Shown here: positions 36,603 through 46,169 of the stretch, in pieces
Position numbering within the stretch: the first letter of the stretch is position 1
Layout of the letters: each line of letters begins with the position of its first letter
DNA from: Komarekiella delphini-convector SJRDD-AB1
GTDB lineage: Bacteria; Cyanobacteriota; Cyanobacteriia; Cyanobacteriales; Nostocaceae
Assembly (NCBI RefSeq): GCF_014831675.1
Contig: NZ_VJXY01000027.1
Span: forward strand, 48,970 to 112,969
Direction of reading: 5' to 3'
DNA length: 64,000 nucleotides
Position numbers and translations under genes: made by a program
Notes under the pieces: model-generated
Databases searched by the model: none
What the model was told of the DNA's origin: nothing
Seen by the model: only the letters and a program-made list of their open reading frames with translations

Positions 36603-39600
36603 TTAATTCGGCTTACCCGTGATCATAAATGCTGCCCAGTAGTAAGGATGATTATAAAGCTTTTTCTCTGATACCATTTTACTACTTCTATATAACTGGG
36701 TTGCCAAGTAAGCTTTAATTCTCAATTCCTCTGGTTGCAAGTTATTTAATAAATCTTCATACCATTTTGTTAGTTCTCCAGCAGTTAGTTTTTTCAGCCA
36801 CACTGTTGCTTCTGCTAAAGCAGTAGTTGCTGATTTATTTGGCTGTAACCTTCGGTAAAACTCTATCATCACCAAGGCGCTAGCAGATGATTCTACAGTC
36901 CAAAGAGTACTAACTACATGAGGAACTCCTCCGCTCAGAAAACTACTAACTAAACCTACATATTCAGTGCTGATATTGTGGTTACTAGTACTGATATTTT
37001 CACAAGCAGACAGGGTAACAAGGTTTAAACTTGCGAGATTTTTTTGGTGGATTTCTTCTAAAGTCAGTTTGTCTTCACCTGCTAATGCCAATTCTGATTT
37101 TTTAGGCTCACTCAAATTGTTAGTGACATGACCCGTAAAATGAAATATGTTGTAATCAGCAAAGGCATTTTCTACAAGATTTTTTGTGGCTTGTGTTCCC
37201 TGAAACCGCTGGGTATTATCGAACATCTGACTAACAATTTCAGATTCAAGTTTCGCAAATTTCAGTTGAGGATAACTCACACTATCTGGATATTCAACAC
37301 TAAGTAATAACTGATTATGCCACTGTTGAATATTTTCGGTTTTGATTGATAAACCTACTTGAGCGCTAGGCAAATAAGTAATTGTAAAATTCGCCTCCAT
37401 ATTCGGTAACTCTTCCTCGGATGGAGAAGAGAGATGGAAAAGTGCGTGAATAGGCAATCTGTGCAAGTCACGGTGGAGAATTAAAATCAGTTGAGTGACA
37501 CCTTCAAGTTCTTGTACAATTGTGGAAATATTCAGGATGTTTTTTAGCTGCAACAGCTTTTCTTCCATATCCACTCGCCAGGAATGCTTAGCTTTACTTT
37601 CTTTATCTTGGGCGGTATTATATTCCTGGTATTGTTGATGCCAATCTTCCAGCCAATCTTCAAATTCAACTAAACGTCGCGCCGCTTCGGGTAAAGGCAA
37701 TTCATTGAGACGTACAGCAGTTTCACCTGAAGATATTGTCCCTACATCTTGTATAGGTGTAAAGAGCAAAATTGGTGATGGCGCTCCATCTTTGAGAATG
37801 AAAGTGTGTAAGGCTGCTGGGCTGATGTGCCAGTAAACAATTGCTGTTGTGGGATTGAGTAATTGTTGAACTGCACCATAATTGAGTGATGAGATTTCCT
37901 CACTCCAACCAAAGAGCAGCCAGTTTAAACAAGCATTTTTGCCTTGTTCTGCCATTTCCCAAGCTTCCACTAAATCACCTGATTCCACAGCTAAATCAAC
38001 TGCTAATTGACTAAAGCCTGAAAATTTCAAAGCTAGCTGTTTTTTACTTTCATCAGAGCGAGTTGCTTCACTTAGCAATTGTTGCAATAAATCTGTGCCG
38101 CGTTGTTGTAATTCTGGTACTTGTGTTGTTTGTCCTAAACCCACAAGCACTTTGCTTAGAGATTGCAAAACCTCCAGATGCAACAGAGCAAAATCTTCTG
38201 ATGTGAGGGTTAACAACGCCTGGTGATATTCAGCTACAGCTTTGCGCCAATCATCGCGAGGTTTGGAATTTTTCTTTCCTTGTTCATAGTAAATATTACC
38301 GATCGCCAGATGCAATCTACCCCAACCTTCTGGGTGGGTATCTGGGCGCAGATGTTTCAAACCTTCCTCGTAGCTGGCTAATTTCCCCTCAAAGCCTCCT
38401 TGTTGTAGGGCGTTACTCCCGTCGGAATTAACTAAATGTCCCGCAGCAGTTCCCCGACCAATCCAAGCTTCCCAATAGTCCTGTTTGATTTGCAAAGCAC
38501 TGTCATAGCAGGCGATCGCTTCAGTATATTGTTCTAAATGAAACAGGGCGATCGCCTGGTTATACCAAGCCAAGTGAAAGTCGGGTTTGATGGCTATGGC
38601 TTTGCGATAGGAAGCGATCGCTTCTTCACGCCGTCCTAAGTTGTCTAAAGCTATACCTCTGTTATACCAAGCTAAGTAAAAATCGGGTTGGTCTGAGAGG
38701 GCTTTGTCCCAAGAGGCGATCGCTTCTGACCATTTTCCTAAATTAAACAGCACTACACCCCGGTCTATCCAGACTTCGTGGAATTCCGGTTGAATTTCTA
38801 GTGCTCTGTCGTAAGATGCGATCGCTTCTTCATATTGCTCACCTACAGCCAGTGCTATACCTCGGTAATACCAGTTTTCTTGGTCTTCTGGTTGCAGATT
38901 TAAAGCTTGGTCATAACTAGAAATTGCTTCTTTAAGCCATCCTAACTTGAGCAGAGCTAAACCCCGGCTAGACCAAGCTTCTTGATAATCCGGCTTGATT
39001 TCTATGGCTTTATCAAACGAGGCGATCGCTTCTTCAAAGTTTCCTAATTCTCCCAGAGTTCCACCATGTTTGTGCCAAGCTTTGTAAAAATCTGGTTTTA
39101 GTTCTATGGCTGTTTCGTAAGCTGCGATCGCTTCGGTAAAACGTTCTAAATGAAACAGTGTTAAGCCTCGGTTGAACCAATATTCGTGATAACTTGGCTG
39201 AAGTTCTATAGCTTTGTCATAAGAGGCGATCGCTCCTAACAAATCGCCAGTTTTGGCTTGGTGAAGACCTTGGTAAAACCATGCTTGATCTGGCGTAACT
39301 GCATTTGATTGATGAGTCTGTCGCTCAATTATACTTGGGGTATTGCCTGTTTGAATTGCCAGATTAGAAGCCAGTTGTTGGACTAAATTCGTACTCTGAT
39401 CTAACCTCATCCACAACTCATCTAAAGTGTACGCTACATCTGGTTCTAAATTTACCAATGAGTTATCCCAGGTTGGCTCAGTGGGAGTAATGAGATTTGC
39501 TGCTTTTGTTGATCTTCTAGTTGGGGTATTCTCTTCTTCGTACCCCCACTTTAGTTCGCCTAAGTTGGTGATTGAATCTTCTTGTGTGGGGACGAGGAAA

Positions 39601-40376
39601 CCTGCTGGTTCTGTAGTTTGGGCATCCTCTTCATACTCCCCTCTTATTTCTTCCAAGTTATCCGTCAATCTTTCCTCAACAGCAGCGTTTTCTGGTGCTG
39701 GTGCTACTGTCTTTGCAACTTCATCATATTCCCATAACTGTTCGCCTAAGTTGCGGATCAGTTCTTGCCCAGGAGATGTTGGTAGGATTTCTTCAGGTGC
39801 TATGGTTTCGACAACATCATCGTGCTCATCATATTCCCATAACTGTTCGCCCAAGTTCCGGATCAATTCTTGCCCAGGAGAGTTAGACAGGATATCTTCA
39901 GGCACATTGGTTTCGACACCATCTTGCGCCTCATCTTCATACTCTATAGGTAGTAAGTTTTCTGTAGGTAAGTTTTGCATCAATAACCGTGTACCAATGT
40001 CATAGGCAAGGTCGCCTATTCTACCAACGTCTAATTCACCCAATTGCACCATCCGCGTCGCTAACTGATGATTCGGTGTAGATGAATTTAGCAATGTTTC
40101 GCCAAACATCTGCAACCAATCTATCCAGCGCTCAGCCGGAACGCGATTTTCTAATCGCCGCAGATAACTCAATACCCATTGCTGTCCTCGTTCTTGATGC
40201 ACGCCTTCCAACAACTGGGCAAACAATTGTTCCAGATCCGCATTGGTTAGTTCTGGTAGTGATCTTACGAGCTTGTGCCGCCTTGCACCCTTTAGAGAAC
40301 GAGTCTGCTTACTGCCAAAGGGGCGCTTCCAATATCTATTAAGCCAATGCAATAGCCGCCTGAGCATCTGCCGCAC
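36603..40376 (-). CDS. Large TPR-CHAT caspase-like protein with novel N-terminal domain
   Basis: 1257 residues (GTG 40376; ATG 40367 is the alternative). Residues 1-135 form a helical domain shared with the next gene upstream. An acidic linker (140-300) carries an exact duplication, SPGQELIRNLGEQLWEYDE at 166-184 and 202-220 (approximate), plus two degenerate copies near 240-250 and 271-281. Eight to nine TPRs span about 364-690 (AWYNRGIALDNLGRREEAIA). The C-terminal CHAT domain has His1083 (HFTGH) and Cys1125 (TLSACEN), the expected protease dyad. CHAT proteins include bacterial separase-like and death-pathway proteases; target unknown here. Confidence 0.88.
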   Translation of the reverse strand: MRQMLRRLLHWLNRYWKRPFGSKQTRSLKGARRHKLVRSLPELTNADLEQLFAQLLEGVHQERGQQWVLSYLRRLENRVPAERWIDWLQMFGETLLNSSTPNHQLATRMVQLGELDVGRIGDLAYDIGTRLLMQNLPTENLLPIEYEDEAQDGVETNVPEDILSNSPGQELIRNLGEQLWEYDEHDDVVETIAPEEILPTSPGQELIRNLGEQLWEYDEVAKTVAPAPENAAVEERLTDNLEEIRGEYEEDAQTTEPAGFLVPTQEDSITNLGELKWGYEEENTPTRRSTKAANLITPTEPTWDNSLVNLEPDVAYTLDELWMRLDQSTNLVQQLASNLAIQTGNTPSIIERQTHQSNAVTPDQAWFYQGLHQAKTGDLLGAIASYDKAIELQPSYHEYWFNRGLTLFHLERFTEAIAAYETAIELKPDFYKAWHKHGGTLGELGNFEEAIASFDKAIEIKPDYQEAWSSRGLALLKLGWLKEAISSYDQALNLQPEDQENWYYRGIALAVGEQYEEAIASYDRALEIQPEFHEVWIDRGVVLFNLGKWSEAIASWDKALSDQPDFYLAWYNRGIALDNLGRREEAIASYRKAIAIKPDFHLAWYNQAIALFHLEQYTEAIACYDSALQIKQDYWEAWIGRGTAAGHLVNSDGSNALQQGGFEGKLASYEEGLKHLRPDTHPEGWGRLHLAIGNIYYEQGKKNSKPRDDWRKAVAEYHQALLTLTSEDFALLHLEVLQSLSKVLVGLGQTTQVPELQQRGTDLLQQLLSEATRSDESKKQLALKFSGFSQLAVDLAVESGDLVEAWEMAEQGKNACLNWLLFGWSEEISSLNYGAVQQLLNPTTAIVYWHISPAALHTFILKDGAPSPILLFTPIQDVGTISSGETAVRLNELPLPEAARRLVEFEDWLEDWHQQYQEYNTAQDKESKAKHSWRVDMEEKLLQLKNILNISTIVQELEGVTQLILILHRDLHRLPIHALFHLSSPSEEELPNMEANFTITYLPSAQVGLSIKTENIQQWHNQLLLSVEYPDSVSYPQLKFAKLESEIVSQMFDNTQRFQGTQATKNLVENAFADYNIFHFTGHVTNNLSEPKKSELALAGEDKLTLEEIHQKNLASLNLVTLSACENISTSNHNISTEYVGLVSSFLSGGVPHVVSTLWTVESSASALVMIEFYRRLQPNKSATTALAEATVWLKKLTAGELTKWYEDLLNNLQPEELRIKAYLATQLYRSSKMVSEKKLYNHPYYWAAFMITGKPN

Positions 40377-40690
40377 TCTTGGATTTTGTTTCTCCTAGAT
40401 TGTAGCCATCGTTGTGTTAAAAAAATCATGAATTACGTAAAAACCCACTATATATGGACAACGCTGTCATCATAACTAGCAAAAAATACACAAAACTTAA
40501 CTAGTAGTCGCCTTGGAGTAGGGGGAGTAGGAGAACAAGGGAAAAAGAAATACTGCTGTTGACTGATGACTGATGACTGTTGACTGTTGACTGTTGACTG
40601 TTGACTGTTGACTGTTGACTGATGACTGTTGACTGATGACTGTTGACTGTTGACTGTTGACTGTTGACTGTTGACTGTTAACTGATTTGG
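40377..40690. other. Intergenic gap with heptamer array
   Basis: 314 bp between the CHAT gene and its partner gene. Roughly half is the heptamer array at 40556-40684; the remainder is AT-rich and presumably carries the CHAT gene promoter. No credible gene is present. Confidence 0.5.
40556..40684. repeat. Heptamer array (TGTTGAC / TGATGAC units)
   Basis: About eighteen tandem 7-bp units, mostly TGTTGAC with interspersed TGATGAC, ending ACTGATTT directly beside the stop codon of the minus-strand partner gene (40691). The open frame that crosses it (Ser/Gln repeats) is a product of the repeat. Confidence 0.85.
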
Positions 40691-41386
40691 TCAAGTTTCT
40701 GTTTGCTCTGTATTTGATTGACCAGCAGTATAAAACTGATTCAACAATGCATCGACAATAATTTGTGGATCATCTGTCTCAATTGCCAGTTGTTGGGCCA
40801 TCTGCTGGCGTAAGTTCTCATCTTGCTGCAACATCAAAAATAACTCTTCTAGGGTGACGCTTTGGTATTCTTCCTCCGGGGGGTTTTCTGTGCCATTTAT
40901 TTCTGTGACTACTGGGGAGGTTTCTTCAAGCGGCATCATACTGAGATGATCCGGGCCTTCGTATTCCCAAATTGGTTCGCTTTGATTACGCGTCAGCATT
41001 TGCATCCCAATATCATAAGCAACGTCTCCGATTTCGCCGATACCCAACTCGCCCAGTTGCACCAACCGCGCAGCTATCTCATTATTAGGTGTTGGTGATG
41101 CTAGCAATCTTTCACCAAAGCGCCGTAACCACTCGACCCAGCGTTCAGTTGGAATGCGATGTTCAATATTATGCAGCCACTTCAGTGCCCACGCTTGCCC
41201 TCTTGCCTGATGTACTCCTTGTAGAAGTTCATTGAAGAGAAATTCCAAATCTGTATCAGTTAGAGGTGGTGCTGGTTGTTTTTGCACATCCATCCTAACT
41301 TTCGAGGCAGTCTGTTTTTTACCAAACAAGCGTTGAAAAAGTCTTTTGAGCCACTGAACTAGCCGCCTGAGCATTTGCTGCACCAT
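40691..41386 (-). CDS. Partner protein collinear with the N-terminal third of the CHAT protein
   Basis: 231 residues, ATG 41386. It aligns with the CHAT protein from the first residues (QMLRRL, then LEGVHQERGQQW against LQGVHQARGQAW, and LVQLGELGIGEIGDVAYDIG), keeps one WEYE motif near residue 140, and ends with TLEELFLMLQQDENLRQQMA, matching TLDELWMRLDQSTNLVQQLA before the TPRs. It lacks TPRs and CHAT. The domain is not one I can name. It precedes the CHAT gene on the same strand (314-bp gap). A regulator, decoy or assembly partner for the CHAT protein is inference. Confidence 0.75.
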   Translation of the reverse strand: MVQQMLRRLVQWLKRLFQRLFGKKQTASKVRMDVQKQPAPPLTDTDLEFLFNELLQGVHQARGQAWALKWLHNIEHRIPTERWVEWLRRFGERLLASPTPNNEIAARLVQLGELGIGEIGDVAYDIGMQMLTRNQSEPIWEYEGPDHLSMMPLEETSPVVTEINGTENPPEEEYQSVTLEELFLMLQQDENLRQQMAQQLAIETDDPQIIVDALLNQFYTAGQSNTEQTET

Positions 41387-41626
41387 TGAGTATTGCTTAC
41401 CCTAAGATTGTAGCGATCGCAATGTATCATAACCTTACTCCCATCAATAAAATGTGTAGACGGGAATTTCCTGATCTCTTCTAGAGTATGACAACATCTA
41501 CAAAGCAGCGCCAACTGAGTATATTTATAGCGGCAGACTTCTGATGGAATTAGTTAAAATAGTTAAATACCAAACTCGACTCGGTGCTACTAATCAACGT
41601 TAAAAGGCATTGAAGTCCATTTCTCC

Positions 41627-43633
41627 ATGTCTTACGAACCCCTGCACCACAAGTATCGCCCCAAGAGTTTTGCTGAACTGGTGGGCCAAGAAGCGATCGC
41701 TACCACCCTCACCAACGCAATTCGTACAGCTAAAATCGCCCCTGCTTATTTGTTCACTGGCCCAAGAGGTACAGGGAAAACTTCTAGCGCCCGCATTCTT
41801 GCCAAATCTCTCAATTGTTTGAAAAGTGACAAGCCCACTGCTGAACCCTGCGGCGTGTGTGATGTTTGTCAGGGAATCACCAAGGGTTACTCCCTAGATG
41901 TCATTGAAATTGATGCCGCTAGTAACACTGGTGTCGATAATATCCGCGAACTGATTGAAAAGGCGCAGTTTGCTCCTGTGCAGTGTCGCTACAAAGTTTA
42001 TGTAGTGGATGAATGCCACATGCTCAGTACTCAGGCGTTCAATGCGCTACTAAAAACACTAGAAGAACCACCGAAACATGTAGTTTTTGTCTTGGCAACA
42101 ACTGATCCACAGCGAGTTTTACCAACTATTATTTCGCGTTGTCAGCGGTTTGATTTTAGACGCATTCAATTAGAGGCGATGGTGAGACATTTAAGCACCA
42201 TCGCCCTTAAAGAAAACATTACTATTTCGCCTGACGCTGTTACCTTGGTAGCCCAAATTGCTCAGGGAGGATTGCGCGATGCTGAAAGTCTACTCGATCA
42301 ATTAGCTTTGTTATCGGGTGAGGTGACACCAGACCGAGTTTGGGATTTAGTCGGTACGGTAAGCGAACGTGACTTACTAGCACTTTTAGATGCGATCGCT
42401 CAAAATAATCCAGAAGCCGTTCTGGACTGCACCCGCAAAATCCTAGATCTTGGTCGAGAACCGTTAACTATTCTTCAAAATCTCGCCACATTCTACCGCG
42501 ATTTACTGATTGCTCAAACTGCACCTAACCGTCACGATTTAGTTACTTGCACTCGCCAAACCTGGACAGCGCTAGTTGAGTTTGCCCAAAAATTGGACAT
42601 GAGTACAATTTTGGCGGGACAGCAACACCTCAGAACAGCTGAAGTACAAATTAAAAATACTACCCAGCCACGTTTATGGTTGGAGGTAACATTACTCGGA
42701 TTGTTACCCAGTGCAACGAATATTCAGCCACAAGCTCCAAGTATCTCACCGCGAGTTAATACACCTGCTGTATCTTCACATCCTCCAGCAGTTGCTAAAA
42801 ATCACCCAGTCTCTTCTTTACCTTTAAATGAGCCGCAAACAAATCCCAATTCTGCATCCCTCAACCATCATCTAGCAGTTGCCCACAATCACCCTGTAAC
42901 TTTATCTCTTCCAGATGAGCCGCAAACAAATCACAATGCTGCTAACTCATCACCACAAAGTCTAGAACCTGTATCTGTTCCGCCGCCACCTGCAAGAATT
43001 GAACCAGTAACCTCAGAAGTGGTTGAGACATCACAATATGACTTAACTCAAGTTTGGCAACAGGTGCTTAATAATCTCCAGCCAATCTCAAGGCGAGAAC
43101 TGCTACGTCAAATGTGCCATCTTATTGAGTTTGATGGTGCTGTAGCTTGTATTGCGATTAAACAAGTATGGTATGAAAAAGTTAAATCTGATCTACCGAT
43201 GATTGTGGCGGCTTTTCAGCAGACTTTCCAACATGAAGTCAAGGTAAATCTGGAAAAAGGAATTTCTTCGACCTCTACCTTAGACAGAAAAGAGCCTCCA
43301 CCAAAAGACTCTACTCGTGTTCAGCAACCACCTACTCCCAGTTACAAGAGTCAAATCCCGCCTCCAGCACCAGTACCGCAACCAGCCAAGCAAGCATCAA
43401 CAATAACTGAGCCGATGGCGACAAATGGTGGAAGTGCAATAAAAACTTTGCCGCCAGCGCAACCCCAAACACCCCCTGCCAATTGGGAACCTGACGAAGT
43501 AGCGATCGCAGCTCAACGCTTAGCAGAATTTTTCAACGGACAAGTGATCCGCTTCACAGAAGATACCACAGAGTTTTCTGACTCCATGACTACCCCTGAG
43601 TGGGCAGAGGAATCAGAATTTGATGACGAGTAA
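41627..43633 (+). CDS. dnaX: DNA polymerase III gamma/tau subunit
   Basis: 668 residues. Clamp-loader AAA+ ATPase: Walker A GPRGTGKT (45-52), zinc cysteines 64, 75, 78 and 81, DECHMLS (Walker B) and ISRCQRFDF with the arginine finger. After residue about 370 comes a Pro/Ser-rich linker with duplicated HPV and EPQTNPN-like units, then a C-terminal domain likely to bind the polymerase. No intein or slippery A-run frameshift site was noticed, though some cyanobacterial DnaX proteins carry inteins. Confidence 0.96.
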   Translation: MSYEPLHHKYRPKSFAELVGQEAIATTLTNAIRTAKIAPAYLFTGPRGTGKTSSARILAKSLNCLKSDKPTAEPCGVCDVCQGITKGYSLDVIEIDAASNTGVDNIRELIEKAQFAPVQCRYKVYVVDECHMLSTQAFNALLKTLEEPPKHVVFVLATTDPQRVLPTIISRCQRFDFRRIQLEAMVRHLSTIALKENITISPDAVTLVAQIAQGGLRDAESLLDQLALLSGEVTPDRVWDLVGTVSERDLLALLDAIAQNNPEAVLDCTRKILDLGREPLTILQNLATFYRDLLIAQTAPNRHDLVTCTRQTWTALVEFAQKLDMSTILAGQQHLRTAEVQIKNTTQPRLWLEVTLLGLLPSATNIQPQAPSISPRVNTPAVSSHPPAVAKNHPVSSLPLNEPQTNPNSASLNHHLAVAHNHPVTLSLPDEPQTNHNAANSSPQSLEPVSVPPPPARIEPVTSEVVETSQYDLTQVWQQVLNNLQPISRRELLRQMCHLIEFDGAVACIAIKQVWYEKVKSDLPMIVAAFQQTFQHEVKVNLEKGISSTSTLDRKEPPPKDSTRVQQPPTPSYKSQIPPPAPVPQPAKQASTITEPMATNGGSAIKTLPPAQPQTPPANWEPDEVAIAAQRLAEFFNGQVIRFTEDTTEFSDSMTTPEWAEESEFDDE

Positions 43634-43676
43634 CAGGGATTGAGTATTGAGGATGTAAGTATTGGCAAGATTTACC

Positions 43677-43726
43677 CAGTCCCCAGTCGCCAGTCGCCAG
43701 TCCCCAGCCCCTAATTCCCAGTCCCC
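43677..43726. repeat. CCCCAGTC heptamer run overlapping a gene end
   Basis: Units CCCCAGTCG, CCAGTCGCCAGTC and CCCAGTCCCC run in tandem. The last five codons and the stop of the minus-strand GT2 gene (43711) lie inside this repeat, so the repeat supplies the protein's C-terminal TGTGN. Confidence 0.75.
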
Positions 43727-45117
43727 GTATGCACAGTTTTCACCCATTTCAACCGCTTTGGTCTTACCGACATTCTGGCTGTGGTACTGCTCATAACCAA
43801 TAACCAGTGCAACATATATAAATTGCCACGTAGTGTCTGAAGCAACAAAAGTAAGTATGTGTAAACCTGGAATTTCTGATCTTGACGTATCCGCTTCAAA
43901 CCTGTATACATCCCGACCATTGACATAGTGACTGACAAGCCAGTTACGGGAGTGAGCATTGGGGGACGATGCCGGGCGATCGCCATTAATAAATCTGGTA
44001 CTGTTGCTGTAGGCAAGATATACATAATCAGCATAAACATCAGTAGATCCCAGGTTTTGCGCCCTCCCATACGGTTTTTGAGAATCAAACCCCAGTAATC
44101 CAAATAGCGCTGATATCCGCCTTCTGCCCAACGGTTACGCTGATGCCAAAGTGCGATCGCCGTCGTCACTCCTTCTTCTTGCACCGCTGGGTAGAACACA
44201 CATTCAATATCCCATTTCTCCAAATGTAAGCGGATTGTCAAATCTAAATCATCGGTGATGGTTTCCTCATTCCAACCACCGCAACTATCTAAAGCTGAGC
44301 GTCTGACAAATTGACCGTTACCCCGTAGTTCACCGATTCCACCAAGGGCAGTCCGCTGTTGTTGAAACCAGGTATCAAGTGCCATTTCTGCCATTTGACC
44401 CTTAGTCCAAAAATTTTCTTTGGCGTTGGCGATCGCTTTTCGCACCTGCACCGCCCCCACCTTTTCTCTTTGAAATAAAGGTATTACTTGTAGTAATAAA
44501 TCTGGCGTCACTTGGGCATCAGCATCAAACACTGCTATAATGTCGCCTTTTGTCTGGGGGAGTACCTGATTCAACGCCCCCGACTTGCCGCCACTTGCTT
44601 CGGCTGAGCGCCTAAGTACCTTCAGTTGGTCGTATTGCTGCTCCAGTTCTGCTAGTAACTGTGGCGTGCTGTCGGTACTTTGATCATCAATTATCCATAC
44701 TTCGTACTGCCCATCTGGATATTCCAGACTACAGAGATTTTTGACTAATTTAGCAATTACCGCTTCCTCATTTTTTGCTGCCACTAATAAAGAAACATAA
44801 GGCAAATCTCCTTGCATTTCTTTAGGATAGTGGCGAGGTCTGGTAAACACTACCACCAAGGCATGAAGTCCTAAGATGGTGGTCAATCCCAAGATAAATA
44901 TAGAACCCCAAGAAGCTAAATGCAATGCGATCGTGCCACTCCAGACGATTGTCAAAACTAGAGCGGCTTTACGTCTACGACCTTGAAACCGGGATGTTAG
45001 AGACACGGTATCTGTCTCTATCATTGACTCCTCATCTACTGATAGGTCAGACAACAAGGAGTTGAGCGGATCAAGCTCTTTATAAGAATCTTTTTCGGGC
45101 CAGGAATTCGCTGGCAT
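43711..45117 (-). CDS. Membrane GT2 glycosyltransferase (possibly MGlcDG synthase-type)
   Basis: 468 residues. Two membrane helices (about 50-90) precede a GT2 catalytic domain with VSLLVAAKNEE, IIDDQSTDST, FDADAQ, ITDDLDLTIRL (catalytic Asp) and the HQRNRW (QxxRW) motif; two to three more helices follow (about 350-440). Size and topology match cyanobacterial monoglucosyldiacylglycerol synthase (about 480 residues, first step of galactolipid synthesis), but processive polysaccharide synthases share these motifs, so the lipid role is a suggestion. The first 45 residues are acidic and soluble. Confidence 0.82.
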   Translation of the reverse strand: MPANSWPEKDSYKELDPLNSLLSDLSVDEESMIETDTVSLTSRFQGRRRKAALVLTIVWSGTIALHLASWGSIFILGLTTILGLHALVVVFTRPRHYPKEMQGDLPYVSLLVAAKNEEAVIAKLVKNLCSLEYPDGQYEVWIIDDQSTDSTPQLLAELEQQYDQLKVLRRSAEASGGKSGALNQVLPQTKGDIIAVFDADAQVTPDLLLQVIPLFQREKVGAVQVRKAIANAKENFWTKGQMAEMALDTWFQQQRTALGGIGELRGNGQFVRRSALDSCGGWNEETITDDLDLTIRLHLEKWDIECVFYPAVQEEGVTTAIALWHQRNRWAEGGYQRYLDYWGLILKNRMGGRKTWDLLMFMLIMYILPTATVPDLLMAIARHRPPMLTPVTGLSVTMSMVGMYTGLKRIRQDQKFQVYTYLLLLLQTLRGNLYMLHWLLVMSSTTARMSVRPKRLKWVKTVHTGTGN

Positions 45118-45668
45118 AGGTTACTTGATGCAAAAAGCAGTATTAGTCTACACCCATAAAGAAGCTATAAATTATCCAACACCAAATTTTGCAACCTTCA
45201 CAAACTTTTAACCTTTCGTGAGATTGGTGATAATTGTTTACCTCCTAAAATCACGAGAAAACTTATAGAGTCGCCCATTAATTAGGAACTCTGGGATAGG
45301 CAAAGTTATAGCAAGGTAGCAGTAGCTTGTCGTTGACATATACGGCAATAACAACACTTATTGCTTTTCAGCAAGGTTTTTAGCGTCATTGCCCCTAGCT
45401 TCGATAAAAGCCAATGCAGCCTTATTGTAACCGACATTTTCACATTTCTTAGTAGTAACTTCAGTAATTAATCATTGGTCATTGGATACAGGAGACAGAA
45501 TTCATTAAATATTCTCTATCCCCTGCCCCCTCTGCTTCCCCTGCTCCCCCTGCTTCCCCTACTCCCCCGCTCCTCCCCACCTGCTGTGTGCAAATACACA
45601 TTTTTTGGGAACACTATTGAAAACTACTAATATCCCCAGTTGTCAAATAACTTGAGGAATATTCAACA
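45118..45668. other. 551-bp gap with a pyrimidine-rich tract and a coding-like remnant
   Basis: Divergent gap between the GT2 gene and the EbsA-like gene. About 45512-45585 is almost pure C/T on the plus strand with repeated CTGCTCCCC/CTGCTTCCC units. On the minus strand 45358-45471 is an open frame of 37 codons with protein-like wording but no start codon. Confidence 0.5.
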
Positions 45669-46043
45669 ATGTCTATAGAGCAAATCCAGCCAGCTACTCA
45701 ACAACAAGCTAGTGTCTACTTACCTTACATTCAGGGCGCTAGGCGCAATTTCTTACCTTATGCCATCAGTCTTTATCAAAAAGGTGTGTTGGAAGGGCAT
45801 CGAAAAATAGAAGCCAGTGAGCATATTCCCTTTGTTGCTACCTGGAATGTTGCTACTCTACCGTCAGACTTAACGCGTTGCCGAGTTCAGTTTGATGGTA
45901 ATGCTGACCTAAATTACGAACTGATGATGGCTAGTTTCGAGTTTATTAATTTTTTAATTGAACTTATGGACAATTATAAGCGCCATCGCATAACTGATTT
46001 TTCACAAGGGTTTTATCGCAAACTACTGCGTATAGAAGAATAA
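45669..46043 (+). CDS. ebsA: Probable EbsA-type pilus-associated protein
   Basis: 124 residues, ATG after GAGGA at suitable spacing. The sequence begins MSIEQIQPATQQQASVY and contains FLPYAISLYQKGVLEGHRKIE and ATWNVATLPSDLTRCRVQFDG, which I recall from the cyanobacterial EbsA family, linked to type IV pilus assembly and biofilm self-suppression in Synechococcus elongatus. It is soluble with no signal peptide. No pilus genes adjoin it. The assignment rests on memory of motif wording, hence moderate certainty. Confidence 0.6.
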   Translation: MSIEQIQPATQQQASVYLPYIQGARRNFLPYAISLYQKGVLEGHRKIEASEHIPFVATWNVATLPSDLTRCRVQFDGNADLNYELMMASFEFINFLIELMDNYKRHRITDFSQGFYRKLLRIEE

Positions 46044-46138
46044 GAGAATAGGATACAGGTTATAGAGAACAGATTATTTCCGAACATCTGTAATCTGTAA
46101 CCTCTCAACGAACTTTAATTCCTGTGATTTATCATTAT

Positions 46139-46169
46139 TTAAAAAAGTAATACAAGATTACTTTTTTAA
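46139..46169. terminator. Strong hairpin terminator after the EbsA-like gene
   Basis: TTAAAAAAGTAAT (46139-46151) pairs perfectly with ATTACTTTTTTAA (46157-46169) around ACAAG: 13 bp with the T-run in the 3' arm, usable on both strands. It lies 96 bp past the stop. The rest of the 46044-46386 gap shows no gene. Confidence 0.75.

Noticed and set aside
39427-40005. 192-codon plus-strand frame antisense to the CHAT gene
   Set aside because: Lies fully opposite the duplicated acidic linker; its Ser-rich repeats mirror that linker's codons.
40497-40694. 65-codon minus-strand open frame rich in Ser and Gln
   Set aside because: It is a translation of the TGTTGAC heptamer array; no start context and no non-repeat domain.
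41627-43633. Intein or programmed frameshift in dnaX
   Set aside because: The ATPase domain is uninterrupted and no slippery A-run was seen.
43613-44131. 172-codon minus-strand frame
   Set aside because: Overlaps the GT2 gene in another frame and runs through heptamer repeats (GDWELGAGDWRLATGDW).
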